Source: Bosea sp. 124 (GTDB lineage: Bacteria > Pseudomonadota > Alphaproteobacteria > Rhizobiales > Beijerinckiaceae). From it: a stretch of DNA of 64,000 bases. The stretch spans positions 3,489,001 to 3,553,000 of the forward strand of contig NZ_PZZM01000001.1 in assembly GCF_003046175.1 (NCBI RefSeq). The letters run 5' to 3'. Numbering within the stretch: position 1 is the stretch's first letter; the number at the start of each line of letters is the position of its first letter. This document shows, piece by piece, positions 53,319 through 62,568 of this stretch. Both the position numbers and the translations under genes were made by a program. A model generated the notes under the pieces. The model saw only the letters and a list, made by a program, of their open reading frames with translations. It was not told the DNA's origin and did not search any database.

Positions 53319-54611
53319 ATGGACAGGCGTGAATTCATGGGCGGCGCCACGGCGCTTGCGGGATCTCTGGCCCTGCCGGGTATCGCCGGCGCGCAGGCGG
53401 CCACCGAGATTGCGTTCTTCTATCCGGTCGCGGTCGGCGGGCCGATCACCAAGCTGATCGACGCCTATGCGGCCGGGTTCGAGAAGGAAAACCCCTCGAT
53501 CAAGGTCAAGCCGATCTATGCCGGCACCTATCAGGAGACCATCGTCAAGGCGCTGACCGCGCATAAGAGCGGCACGCCGCCGGTGCTTTCGGTGCTGTTG
53601 TCGACCGACATGTTCACGCTGATCGACGAAGAGGCGGTGGTTCCCTTCGACAGCTTCATCAAGACCGACGATGACAAGAAGTGGCTCGGTTCCTTCTTCC
53701 CCGGTTTCATGGAAAACAGCCAGACCGGTGGCAAGACCTGGGGCATCCCGTTCCAGCGTTCGACGGTCGTGCTCTACTGGAACAAGGAGCTGTTCAAGGA
53801 GGCCGGGCTCGATCCCGAGAAGCCACCGAAGACCTGGGCGGAGCAGCTCGAATTCGCGCAGAAGCTGACCAAGCGCGACGTGTCCGGCAACGTCACGCAA
53901 TGGGGCATTCAGATCCCGTCCTCCGGCTTCCCCTACTGGCTGTTCCAGGGGCTCTCGACGCAGGCCGGCGCGATCCTCACCAACCCCGCCGGCGACAAGA
54001 CGGACTATGCCAATCCCGGCGTCGTCGAGGCGCTGCAGTACTGGGTCGACCTCGCGCAGAAGCACAAGGTGCATCCGCCCGGCATCGTCGAATGGGGCAC
54101 GACGCCGAAGGACTTCTTCGAGCGCAAGGTCGCGATGATGTGGACCACCACCGGCAACCTGACCAATGTCCGCGCCAACGCCAAGTTCCCCTTCGGCGTC
54201 GCCGTGCTCCCCGCCGGCAAGAAGCCGGGCAGCCCGACCGGCGGCGGCAATTTCTACCTCTCCAAGAAGGCGACGCCGGCCGAACAGGAGGCCGCCTTCA
54301 AGTTCGTGCGCTGGATCACGACGCCCGAGCGCGCCGCCCAGTGGAGCGCCGAGACCGGCTATGTCGCGGTGACGCCGGCTGCCTACGAGACCGAGGCGAT
54401 GAAGAAATACGTCGCCGATTTCCCGCAGGCGCTGGTCGCCCGCGACCAGTTGCCGACGGCGGTCGCCGAGCTTTCGACCCATGAGAACCAGCGTGTCACC
54501 AAGGCGCTGAACGACGGGCTGCAGGCGGCGCTGACCGGCACCAAGACGCCGCAGAAGGCGATGGAGGACGCGCAGGCCGAGGCCGAGCGCATCCTGAAAC
54601 CCTATCGCTGA
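53319..54611 (+). CDS. Ugp-type extracellular solute-binding protein (family 1)
   Basis: Periplasmic binding protein of 430 residues. The N-terminus has a Tat-like MDRREFMGGATALAG signal with cleavage after GAQA (about 27). The fold resembles UgpB (IKVKPIYAGTYQETIVKAL and TGGGNFYLSKKATP). UgpB proteins bind glycerol-3-phosphate or glycerophosphodiesters. Downstream phosphodiesterase and phosphatase genes support a phosphate-ester ligand here. Confidence 0.93.
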   Translation: MDRREFMGGATALAGSLALPGIAGAQAATEIAFFYPVAVGGPITKLIDAYAAGFEKENPSIKVKPIYAGTYQETIVKALTAHKSGTPPVLSVLLSTDMFTLIDEEAVVPFDSFIKTDDDKKWLGSFFPGFMENSQTGGKTWGIPFQRSTVVLYWNKELFKEAGLDPEKPPKTWAEQLEFAQKLTKRDVSGNVTQWGIQIPSSGFPYWLFQGLSTQAGAILTNPAGDKTDYANPGVVEALQYWVDLAQKHKVHPPGIVEWGTTPKDFFERKVAMMWTTTGNLTNVRANAKFPFGVAVLPAGKKPGSPTGGGNFYLSKKATPAEQEAAFKFVRWITTPERAAQWSAETGYVAVTPAAYETEAMKKYVADFPQALVARDQLPTAVAELSTHENQRVTKALNDGLQAALTGTKTPQKAMEDAQAEAERILKPYR

Positions 54612-54627
54612 GCGAGAACGCTCGACG

Positions 54628-55506
54628 ATGAACAACCGCGCGACCGCCACGGTCCATGGCTGGCTGCTTCTGCTGCCGGCCATGGCCTGCCTTGTGATAT
54701 TCACGCATTGGCCGGCGGTGGCGAGCTTCATCGAGAGCTTCCATTCGACACCCAAGGCGCGCCGCCCGGCGCGCTTCGTCGGGCTCGACAATTACGAACA
54801 GTTGCTCGCCGACCCGATCTTCTGGAAGGCGATGTCGAACAACCTCTGGTTCGCACTCGGCACGATCCCGGCCTCGATCGCGCTCGCGCTCCTGATGGCG
54901 GTCTGGGTCAACGACAAGATCGTCGGGCGGACCTGGGTCAGGATGGCCTTCTTCACGCCGACGATCCTGCCGATGATCGCGGTCGCCAATATCTGGCTGT
55001 TCTTCTTCACCCCGCAATACGGGCTGCTGGAGCAGATCGTCGGCTTTTTCGGCGGGCGCAGCACCAACTGGCTGGGATCGCAGGATACCGCGCTCTCCGC
55101 TATCACCATCGTGGCGATCTGGAAGGAAGCCGGCTTCTTCATGATCTTCTACCTCGCGGCGCTGCAGGCCTTGCCGCCGAGCCTGGGCGAGGCGGCGGCG
55201 ATCGAGGGGGCGTCGCGCTGGACTTACTTTCGGCGCATCCAGTTCCCGCTGCTGATGCCGACGACGCTGTTCGTGCTGATCAACGCGGTGATCAACGCCT
55301 TCCGCATGATCGACCACATCTTCGTCATGACGCGCGGCGGTCCCGACAATGCGACGACGCTGCTTCTGTTCTACATCTACCAGGTCGGCTTCAGCTTCTG
55401 GGACACGGCCTATGCGGCGACGCTGACCTGCGTGCTGTTGGCGTTGCTCGCGCTCGTCGCCTTCGTCCAGTACGGCTTCCTCGAGCGCAGGACGCATTAT
55501 CGATGA
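54628..55506 (+). CDS. Ugp-type ABC permease (UgpA-like)
   Basis: Inner-membrane permease of 292 residues with about six spans. The EAA-type loop is EAAAIEGASRWTYFRRIQFP and is followed by LINAVINAFRMIDHIF. It starts 16 bases after the SBP gene and overlaps the next permease by 4 bases. It should form the pore with 55503-56369. Confidence 0.93.
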   Translation: MNNRATATVHGWLLLLPAMACLVIFTHWPAVASFIESFHSTPKARRPARFVGLDNYEQLLADPIFWKAMSNNLWFALGTIPASIALALLMAVWVNDKIVGRTWVRMAFFTPTILPMIAVANIWLFFFTPQYGLLEQIVGFFGGRSTNWLGSQDTALSAITIVAIWKEAGFFMIFYLAALQALPPSLGEAAAIEGASRWTYFRRIQFPLLMPTTLFVLINAVINAFRMIDHIFVMTRGGPDNATTLLLFYIYQVGFSFWDTAYAATLTCVLLALLALVAFVQYGFLERRTHYR

Positions 55507-56369
55507 GCGCGCCCGCCGGACAGACGGTCGCGGCCGCGACGCGGACCGATCCCTATGCGCCGAAGGGCCTGTCGCTGACGCTGGAATCGATCGGTGCGAT
55601 CCTGCTCGCTTTGCTCTGGATCCTGCCGCTCGCCTATGCGGTGTGGGCCGCGATCCACCCGGCCGAGTTCACGACGCGCTTCGTGCTGACCGCGCCGCTG
55701 ACACTGGACAACTTCACGCGCGCCTGGGCGGCGGCGCCCTTCGCCCGCTATTTCCTCAATACGTTCGTGCTGGTGACGATGATCCTCGCCTTCCAGCTCG
55801 TGCTGGGCACGCTCGCGGCCTATGCGCTGGCGCGGCAGGATTTCTGGGGTCGCGATGTCGCCTTCGCGCTGATCCTGGCCCAGTTGATGATCATGCCGGA
55901 TGCGTTGATCGTCGAGAACTACCGGACTCTGGCCAAGGTCAGCCTGATCGACACGATTCCCGCGATCGCGCTGCCCTATATCGCCTCGGCCTTCGGCATC
56001 TTCCTGCTGCGGCAGACCTTCAAGACCGTGCCCAAGGAACTGGACGACGCGGCCCGCGTCGAGGGCGCGAGCCCGCTGCAGGTCCTGATGAAAGTCTATG
56101 TCCCGCTCGCGAAACCAACCTATATCGCTTATGGGCTGGTCTCGGTCAGCTATCACTGGAACAACTTCCTCTGGCCGCTGCTGGTGACGAATTCGGTCGA
56201 ATCCCGGCCTCTGACCGTCGGCCTGCAGGTGTTCTCGTCGAGCGACCAGGGCATCGACTGGGCCGTGATCTGCGCCGCGACCCTGATGACCTCGGCGCCA
56301 CTGCTCGTTGGCTTCCTGCTGTTCCAGCGCCAGTTCGTGCAGAGTTTCATGCGCGCGGGGATCAAGTGA
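55503..56369 (+). CDS. Ugp-type ABC permease (UgpE-like)
   Basis: Inner-membrane permease of 288 residues. The coupling loop is DDAARVEGASPLQVLMKVYV and YHWNNFLWPLLV lies in a late span, both usual in UgpE/MalG proteins. The ATG at 55503 overlaps the UgpA-like stop; the frame extends further upstream only inside that gene. The transporter is complete, with ATPase, SBP and two permeases. Confidence 0.93.
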   Translation: MSAPAGQTVAAATRTDPYAPKGLSLTLESIGAILLALLWILPLAYAVWAAIHPAEFTTRFVLTAPLTLDNFTRAWAAAPFARYFLNTFVLVTMILAFQLVLGTLAAYALARQDFWGRDVAFALILAQLMIMPDALIVENYRTLAKVSLIDTIPAIALPYIASAFGIFLLRQTFKTVPKELDDAARVEGASPLQVLMKVYVPLAKPTYIAYGLVSVSYHWNNFLWPLLVTNSVESRPLTVGLQVFSSSDQGIDWAVICAATLMTSAPLLVGFLLFQRQFVQSFMRAGIK

Positions 56370-56399
56370 TCGCGAGGCTGATCGCATGAAACTGATCGC

Positions 56400-57257
56400 A
56401 TGAAACTCATCACCTGGAACATCCAGTGGGCGCGCGGCGTCGACGGGCTGGTCGATCCGCGCCGCATCATCGACCATGCCCGGACGATGGCCGATTTCGA
56501 CGTGCTCTGCCTGCAGGAGGTCGCGGCCAATTTCGTTGATCTCGACGGCAACGACGCCACCGACCAGTTCGCGCTGTTTGCCGGGCTGCTACCCGGTTTC
56601 ACCGCGGTCGAGGGCATCGGGGTCGATGTCGATGACGGCAAGGGCGGACGCAAGCGCTTCGGCAACCTGATCCTCAGCCGTTACCGCGTGGCGCAGGCGC
56701 TGCGCCACCTCCTGCCCTGGGAGGCGGCCGTGACGCGCAACATGCCGCGCGTACTGGTCGAGGCGGTTGCGACGACGCCGTTCGGTCCGGTCCGCCTGAT
56801 GACGACGCATCTGGAATACTCCTCGCCCCTGCTGCGGGCGACCCAGGTCGAGGGCATCCGCGAGGCGCATCGCATGGGAGCGGCACGCCAGCGCATGCCG
56901 CGCGAAGCCGGCCCGCACACCTATGCGCCGACGCCGAACACGGCGAGCGCGATCCTGACCGGCGATTTCAACATGCGGCCGGAGGATCCGTCGCTGGCGC
57001 GGCTGATGGCGCCCTTCGCGGACGAGACGCCGCCGCTGGTCGATCTCTGGCCGGCCGTGATGGGGGAGGCGCCTCCGCCGCCGACGGCCTTCATCGTCGA
57101 CCGGACCTATGGTCCGCCCGGCTGCCTCGACTATGTGCTGGCGACGCCCGATCTCGCAGCCCGCGCCCGCAGCATCGTCTGCGATGTCGAGACGCGCGTC
57201 TCGGATCACCAACCCATCCTGGTCGAATTCGATGTCGGGCCAGCGCAGGCGGATTGA
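56400..57257 (+). CDS. endonuclease/exonuclease/phosphatase (EEP) family protein
   Basis: EEP-fold hydrolase of 285 residues. Metal and catalytic motifs are TWNIQW (Asn7), LQEV (Glu40), THLEY, GDFNM and SDHQP. There is no signal peptide, so it acts in the cytoplasm. EEP members cut phosphodiesters or phosphomonoesters in nucleic acids or small molecules. The operon context favours a small-molecule phosphodiesterase. The start region is duplicated: a near-perfect 14-base tandem repeat (56381-56408) gives an earlier ATG at 56386 that stops after five codons, overlapping the real ATG. Confidence 0.87.
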   Translation: MKLITWNIQWARGVDGLVDPRRIIDHARTMADFDVLCLQEVAANFVDLDGNDATDQFALFAGLLPGFTAVEGIGVDVDDGKGGRKRFGNLILSRYRVAQALRHLLPWEAAVTRNMPRVLVEAVATTPFGPVRLMTTHLEYSSPLLRATQVEGIREAHRMGAARQRMPREAGPHTYAPTPNTASAILTGDFNMRPEDPSLARLMAPFADETPPLVDLWPAVMGEAPPPPTAFIVDRTYGPPGCLDYVLATPDLAARARSIVCDVETRVSDHQPILVEFDVGPAQAD

Positions 57258-57263
57258 CGGACG

Positions 57264-58088
57264 ATGATCTTCACGCAGCAGGACCATGACAGGCTGACCG
57301 GCATTCTCGTCGAGGCCGCGCGCCGCGAGATCATGCCGCGCTTCCGCAATCTGGCGACGGGGGATGTCCGCGAGAAATCGGCGCCGGGCGATCTCGTGAC
57401 CGAAGCCGACGAGGCGGCCGAGCGCTTCATCTGCGCCGAACTCGAACGGGCTTTCCCCGGTGCGGTCCTCGTCGGCGAGGAGGCTGCGACACGCGATCCG
57501 GCCCTGCTGCGCCGATTGGCGGATGCCGACCTCGCCTTCGTGATCGACCCGATCGACGGCACGCTGAACTATGCCTCCGACCTGCCGCTATTCGCGGTGA
57601 TGGCGGCGGCCATCGTCCTGGGCGAGACCGTCGGCGCGGTGATCCACGACCCGGTGGTCGACGACAGCGCGCTCGCCCTGCGCGGAGAGGGCGCCTGGCT
57701 GTGCGGGCCCGGCGGCAAGGTCCGCGACCTGCGCGTCGGAGCAGCCTCCGCGCCGGAGGCGATGGGCGGCATGGTGAGCTGGCAGTATTTTCCCGAGCCG
57801 CTGCGCCAGGCGATCCCGGGGCGGTTCCCGGCCTTCGCCCACGTCTCGTCATTGCGCTGCTGCGGGCAGGAATACCGCCTGGCGGCCGCGGGGCATTGCG
57901 ATTTCCTGCTCTACGGCGTGTTGAATCCCTGGGATCACGCGCCGGGTACCCTGCTCTACAGCGAGGCTGGCGGCCATGCGCGCCTGCTGGATGGCAGCGT
58001 CTACCGCACAGGGCAGCCATCCACCGGCCTGCTATGCGCGCCGGATGCCGAAAGCTGGCAGCGCGTCAGGGCGCTGCTGGTGCCCTGA
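57264..58088 (+). CDS. inositol monophosphatase family protein
   Basis: Phosphatase of 274 residues. Metal-binding residues are in GEEAA (Glu72) and DPIDGT (Asp95, Asp98). The C-terminal WDHAPGTLLYSEAGG matches the family's last metal motif. It should remove phosphate from a small substrate such as inositol or sugar phosphate, in the cytoplasm. It is the last gene of the Ugp-like operon, 6 bases after the EEP gene. CysQ-like or histidinol-phosphatase activity is possible instead. The following gap to 58172 shows nothing. Confidence 0.88.
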   Translation: MIFTQQDHDRLTGILVEAARREIMPRFRNLATGDVREKSAPGDLVTEADEAAERFICAELERAFPGAVLVGEEAATRDPALLRRLADADLAFVIDPIDGTLNYASDLPLFAVMAAAIVLGETVGAVIHDPVVDDSALALRGEGAWLCGPGGKVRDLRVGAASAPEAMGGMVSWQYFPEPLRQAIPGRFPAFAHVSSLRCCGQEYRLAAAGHCDFLLYGVLNPWDHAPGTLLYSEAGGHARLLDGSVYRTGQPSTGLLCAPDAESWQRVRALLVP

Positions 58089-58171
58089 CACGGCCCCTTC
58101 CGCCGGACTCTTTCAGACGATTCCCCGAGGTCGATGTCGGCATCGCTTGTCAGGCGAGTTGGCTTCCGGGA

Positions 58172-59089
58172 TCAGGCGCGACGCGCCGTCAGCCGCGTCA
58201 CGAATTCGATGAAGGCTTTGGTCTGCGGCCGCACGATCTGCCGGTGCGGGATCACCGCGTAGATGTTCTTCGGCTTGCTTTCATAGGCAGGCAGGACGTG
58301 GACGAGCCGGCCTGCGTCGAGGTCCTCCTGAACATGGAAACGGTAGAAATTGCCGATGCCGCTGCCCATCAGGCAAGCTTGGCGCAACAGGTCGCCATTG
58401 TCGGAGAGCAGCCGGCTGCGGACATGGACCGCTTGCCAGTTGCCCTGGTCTCGCAGGAACCACGCCTCGGCCAGTTCCGAGAAGCGGCCCGAGATGCACT
58501 CGTGCCCGGCGAGATCGCGCGGATGCTCCGGCATGCCGAAGCGGTCGAGGTAGGCTGGCGAGGCGCAGAGCGCCCGTGGGCTTTCCGCCAGCAGGAAATG
58601 CGCGAGCTTGGATTCCGGCTCCTCCTGCAGCGTGATCGCGACGTCGATGCGGTCCCGGATCAGATCGGGTGTGGCGCTGCTCACCATGACGTCGACGGAG
58701 AGGCCGGGATGGCCGGCCAGGAATTCGTGAAGATGAGGCCCGAGCAGCGTCGCGGCGAACGAGGGCGGGGCGACGACGCGCAGATGCCCGCTCAACGCGC
58801 GTTCGGCGATCATGACGGCGGCGGCACTGTCGATCTGCGCGAGGATACCGAGACACTGGTCGTAGAAGCGCTCGCCGGCATCCGTCACGCTGATGCGCCG
58901 CGTGGTGCGGTGGACGAGGGCGACGCTGATCGCGTTCTCCAGCAATTGCACATGCTTGGTCACGGAGGAGGCGGCGAGGCGAAGCTGCCGCGCGGCCGAG
59001 GAGAAGCTCTGCGTCTCGACTACGGCGACGAAGCAGCGCAGCGAGAGGATGCTGGCATCGTTGAGCATGCCGTGTGGAAGTGTGGTCAC
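58172..59089 (-). CDS. LysR family transcriptional regulator
   Basis: Regulator of 305 residues with helix-turn-helix around 12-70 (RQLRLAASSVTKHVQLLENA) and a LysR effector domain. An alternative ATG lies 21 bases downstream (MLNDASIL). It diverges from the isochorismatase-importer operon and is its likely regulator. The gap 59090-59227 holds an AT-rich inverted repeat next to the start. Confidence 0.9.
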   Translation of the reverse strand: MTTLPHGMLNDASILSLRCFVAVVETQSFSSAARQLRLAASSVTKHVQLLENAISVALVHRTTRRISVTDAGERFYDQCLGILAQIDSAAAVMIAERALSGHLRVVAPPSFAATLLGPHLHEFLAGHPGLSVDVMVSSATPDLIRDRIDVAITLQEEPESKLAHFLLAESPRALCASPAYLDRFGMPEHPRDLAGHECISGRFSELAEAWFLRDQGNWQAVHVRSRLLSDNGDLLRQACLMGSGIGNFYRFHVQEDLDAGRLVHVLPAYESKPKNIYAVIPHRQIVRPQTKAFIEFVTRLTARRA

Positions 59090-59090
59090 G

Positions 59091-59130
59091 CGAAGACCCT
59101 ATTATCGATGATATGGAAATAATATCTTCG
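59091..59130. promoter_or_regulatory. AT-rich inverted repeat beside LysR start
   Basis: CGAAGA (59091-59096) pairs with TCTTCG (59125-59130), and an inner TATC-GAT-GATA palindrome lies between. The AT-rich stretch contrasts with the surroundings. LysR-type regulators bind T-N11-A-type sites in such divergent gaps, so this is a candidate operator or promoter. Confidence 0.35.
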
Positions 59131-59227
59131 GTTCATTCCCGGTTATCAAGACCGCCCGTCTCCTTCATGATCCTTGGCAAGGCAGCGGGGACCGCAAGGC
59201 TTCGACTGCCAGCACGAGGAGATGACC

Positions 59228-59872
59228 ATGGACGAGATCGAGCGCGTGCAGCGCCGCGGCTTCGGCAATCGCGTCGGCTTCGGCCGCAAACCGGCCCTGC
59301 TGGTCGTCGATTTCAGCCGCAGTTTCACATCGCCGGCGAGCAGCCTCGGCGCCGACATGGCTGCCGAGATCGGCGAAGCCAATCGCCTCATCAGGGTAGC
59401 GCGCGCCGCCGGGGCACCGATCTTTCTCTCGACGATCGCCTATCACGACCCGGTCGGCGAGGCCGGCGTCTGGGCTGTGAAGATCCATGGCCTGCGCGAT
59501 CTCGTGCTGGGGACGGACGGCGTCGAGCAGGACCCGCGCGTCGAACGGACGCCGGGCGACCGGATCGTCGTCAAGCGCTTTGCGAGCTGCTTCTTCGGGA
59601 CGAGCCTCGCCGACGATCTGAGCCGGGACGGCATCGACACATTGATCATCGCCGGCTGCACGACGAGCGGTTGCGTCCGCGCCAGTGCCGTCGATGCCTG
59701 CCAGCACGGTTTCAGGACGATCGTGGCGCGCGAGGCGACCGCCGACCGGCTGCGGGACGCGCATGAGCAGAGCCTGATCGACATCGACCTGAAATATGGC
59801 GACGTGCTGCCGGTCGACGCGATCCTGAGCGCGTTCTCCAGCCTGAACCAAGAGATGCGCCGCACAGCCTGA
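59228..59872 (+). CDS. isochorismatase family hydrolase (N-carbamoylsarcosine amidase-like)
   Basis: Cysteine hydrolase of 214 residues with a complete catalytic triad: Asp28 (VVDFSRSF), Lys116 (VVKRF) and Cys149 (TTSGCVRASA). The sequence resembles N-carbamoylsarcosine amidohydrolases and RutB-like amidases. I chose the ATG at 59228 because GAGGAG sits 7 bases before it; the ATG at 59222 is too close to that site. It starts an operon with an NMT1-type importer, so it probably hydrolyses the imported amide or ureide. Confidence 0.87.
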   Translation: MDEIERVQRRGFGNRVGFGRKPALLVVDFSRSFTSPASSLGADMAAEIGEANRLIRVARAAGAPIFLSTIAYHDPVGEAGVWAVKIHGLRDLVLGTDGVEQDPRVERTPGDRIVVKRFASCFFGTSLADDLSRDGIDTLIIAGCTTSGCVRASAVDACQHGFRTIVAREATADRLRDAHEQSLIDIDLKYGDVLPVDAILSAFSSLNQEMRRTA

Positions 59873-59932
59873 GCGGTGACAGACGCGCCGAGCAGAAGCG
59901 CGAGACAACGACAATCCACCGGGAGGACTGAC

Positions 59933-60919
59933 ATGAGCGACGGAATTTCAACACGCGTGACGCGCCGTGGAGCACTTGGGCTGGCGGCGGGGGCCGCCGG
60001 GCTGGCGCTTGGCGCGCCACCGCTTCTGGCGGCCGCCCAGAAGATCCGCGTCGGGTTGCCGACCAAGACCTGGTGGCCGACGGTGCTCGCCGAGACAGCA
60101 GTGGCGCAGGGCCTGTTCGCCAAGGCCGGCCTCGACCCCGAACTGACGATCTATCGCAGCGGCGGTGAGGCTTTCGAGGCGCTCGCGGCCGGCGCGACCG
60201 ATTTCACGATCGGCCTCGTCTCGCAGCAGGGCACGGGCCGCAAGCGCGGCATCATGACCAAGATCGTCGCGCTCGGCGTCGAGGCGAACACTGGCTGGAA
60301 GTTGATGGTGAAGCCGGCTTCGCCGATCAAGAGCGTCGCCGATCTCGCTGGCAAGAAGGTCGGCATCACGGCGGCCGGCTCGCTTTCGGACTTCATGGCA
60401 TTGTGGACCCGCAGCAATGCCAAGGTCGACTTCACCAGCGTGCCGCTCGGCGGCGGCGGGCTGGTGCCGAACCTGATGTCGGGCAATGTCGATGCGGCGG
60501 TCGTCTATTCGCCGTTGAGCTTCCAGATGATCCAGAACGGTCAGGCGCGCGAGATTCTCGACTACGCCAAGGCGATTCCGCCGCATCTGGCGTCGGGCTG
60601 GGCGACGACCGACAAGATCATCAATGAGCGCAAGGACCTTCTGCGTGGCGCGCTGCAGGCGATGTACGGCGCGGTTGCCTACATGCAGAGCAACCCGGCA
60701 GCGGCGATCAAGATCATCGCCGAGGCCAACAGCGTGCCCGAGGCGATCGCGAAGCAGGAATATGAGGAGACGTTCCTGAAGCTGTCGAAGGATGGCCGCT
60801 TCACGCTGGAGCAGACCAAAGTCGCGATGGAACTCGCCCGCATCGGCGGTTTCGACAATCTGGCTCCGGCGGAGGAGATCGTCACCATGGACTTCACTCC
60901 GGTCTCGTCGAGCGCGTGA
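59933..60919 (+). CDS. NMT1/TauA-like ABC transporter substrate-binding protein
   Basis: Periplasmic binding protein of 328 residues with a Tat-like TRRGALGLAAG signal and cleavage near LLAAA (about 35). The scaffold is that of TauA/SsuA/NMT1 proteins (LGGGGLVPNLMSGNVDAAVV). GGGAGG precedes the ATG at 59933. The ligand may be a nitrogen compound given the upstream amidase. The next ATG overlaps its stop. Confidence 0.89.
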   Translation: MSDGISTRVTRRGALGLAAGAAGLALGAPPLLAAAQKIRVGLPTKTWWPTVLAETAVAQGLFAKAGLDPELTIYRSGGEAFEALAAGATDFTIGLVSQQGTGRKRGIMTKIVALGVEANTGWKLMVKPASPIKSVADLAGKKVGITAAGSLSDFMALWTRSNAKVDFTSVPLGGGGLVPNLMSGNVDAAVVYSPLSFQMIQNGQAREILDYAKAIPPHLASGWATTDKIINERKDLLRGALQAMYGAVAYMQSNPAAAIKIIAEANSVPEAIAKQEYEETFLKLSKDGRFTLEQTKVAMELARIGGFDNLAPAEEIVTMDFTPVSSSA

Positions 60920-61713
60920 TGGCGGAGGCGGCGGTGGCATCGAAAGCCGGCAAGCCGGCCAGCGGCGGGGTCGCTGGCCTCGTCGTCTGGATGGCGGCGC
61001 TCGGCGCACTGTTCGGCATCTGGCAGGGCGCACTTGCTCTCGGCCTGATGCAGCCCGAACTGCTGCCGCCGGTTGCCGATGTTCTCGCCACCGCTTTCGA
61101 CCTGGTCAGGCGCCCGAGCTTCCTCGGCCATGTCGGCGTGACCATGGCCGAGGTGATGGTGGCCTTCGTGATCGCGGTGCCGCTCGGCATTCTGGCCGGT
61201 ACGGCGATCTCGGAGAGCCCCTATTGGAGCCAGGTGCTGAAACCGATCGTCTTCCTGATCTTCTCGATTCCGAAGACGATCTTCCTGCCGATGTTCATCC
61301 TCGCCTTCGGGATCAATTTCGGCCAGAAAGTCGGTTTCGGCGTGTTCTCGACGATCTTCATCGTCCTGATCAGCAGCTTTTCAGCGCTGGAATCGATCAC
61401 GAGCGATCATGTCCGCGTCGCCCGTGCCTATGGCGCGACGCGCAGCCAGATCGCCTGGCGGGTCTATCTGCCCTCGATGGCGCCGATCCTGCTCGAGGCG
61501 GTGCGCCTCGCGATGATCTTCAACCTGACCGGCATCCTGCTGGCGGAGATGTACGCCTCGCGCGCGGGGCTCGGCCAGCTCATCGCCAACTGGGGTGAGA
61601 ACTTCATGCTGAAGGAGCTGCTCGCCGGCATCCTGCTGATCTCTGCCGCCGCGATCCTCTTCAACGAGGCGGTGCGCTGGTTCGAGCAGAGATGCGAGCA
61701 TTGGAGGACATGA
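60919..61713 (+). CDS. TauC/SsuC-like ABC permease, first of two
   Basis: Inner-membrane permease of 264 residues with about six spans. The EAA loop is ARAYGATRSQIAWRVYLP, usual for the SsuC/TauC family. It starts at the ATG at 60919 in a TGATG overlap with the SBP gene. A second permease of the same type follows the ATPase gene. Confidence 0.91.
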   Translation: MAEAAVASKAGKPASGGVAGLVVWMAALGALFGIWQGALALGLMQPELLPPVADVLATAFDLVRRPSFLGHVGVTMAEVMVAFVIAVPLGILAGTAISESPYWSQVLKPIVFLIFSIPKTIFLPMFILAFGINFGQKVGFGVFSTIFIVLISSFSALESITSDHVRVARAYGATRSQIAWRVYLPSMAPILLEAVRLAMIFNLTGILLAEMYASRAGLGQLIANWGENFMLKELLAGILLISAAAILFNEAVRWFEQRCEHWRT

Positions 61714-62567
61714 TGCCTGGTACCCTGCGTTCCCGGAAGGATTCTCCCGCCATGGTCGAGGCTGCCGCCAAGCCACCGCTGCGTGTGGTCGCGTCGCTGT
61801 CCGGCGCGGTCGAGGTCAAGGATCTCGACCACACCTACAGTGCGGCGGGCCGGGTAACCCAGGCGCTCGCCGATATCCGGATCTCGATCAAGCCCGGCCG
61901 CTTCGTCGTCATCGTCGGGCCGAGCGGCTGCGGCAAGTCCTCGCTCCTGATGATGATGACCGGGCTGGTCACGCCGACCTCGGGCACGATCCTGTGCGGC
62001 GGCAAGCCGATGACCGAGCCCGACCCCGACCGTGTCGGCGTCGTCTTCCAGGAGGCGAGCCTCTACCCCTGGCTGACGGCGCAGGACAATGTCGAGTTCC
62101 CGCTCTCTCTGCGTGGCGTGGCAAAATCCGAGCGGGCCGCCCGCGCCCGCGAGAAGCTCGCTCTGGTCGGGTTGAAGGGCTTCGAGGACCGCTACCCGCA
62201 TGAATTGTCGGGCGGGATGAAACAGCGGGTCTCGATTGCGCGGGGGCTGGTGCAAAACCCGCCGATCCTGATGCTGGACGAACCCTTCGCCGCGCTCGAC
62301 GAGCAGACTCGCATCTCGATGGGCGATGAATTGCTGCGGATCTGGGAGGAGACTGGCAAGACCGTCGTCTTCGTTACCCACAGCCTGACAGAAGCGGCTT
62401 ATCTCGCCGACGAGATCATCGTCATGTCGGCCCGCCCCGGCCGTATCATCGACCGGATCGAGGTCGATCTGCCGCGGCCGCGCACCTATGCGATGATGGC
62501 GACGCCGCGTTTCGCCGAGCTGCGGGAACGGATCTGGAGCCAGATCAAGACACAGGCGAGCGAGTAA
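61710..62567 (+). CDS. TauB/SsuB-like ABC transporter ATP-binding protein
   Basis: ATPase of 285 residues. Walker A is GPSGCGKSS, the signature is LSGGMKQRVSIARG and Walker B is ILMLDEPFAALD. The switch His is in FVTHSLTEAAY. The ATG at 61710 overlaps the permease stop by 4 bases and has GGAGG just upstream. It should serve both flanking permeases. Confidence 0.92.
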   Translation: MMPGTLRSRKDSPAMVEAAAKPPLRVVASLSGAVEVKDLDHTYSAAGRVTQALADIRISIKPGRFVVIVGPSGCGKSSLLMMMTGLVTPTSGTILCGGKPMTEPDPDRVGVVFQEASLYPWLTAQDNVEFPLSLRGVAKSERAARAREKLALVGLKGFEDRYPHELSGGMKQRVSIARGLVQNPPILMLDEPFAALDEQTRISMGDELLRIWEETGKTVVFVTHSLTEAAYLADEIIVMSARPGRIIDRIEVDLPRPRTYAMMATPRFAELRERIWSQIKTQASE

Positions 62568-62568
62568 G

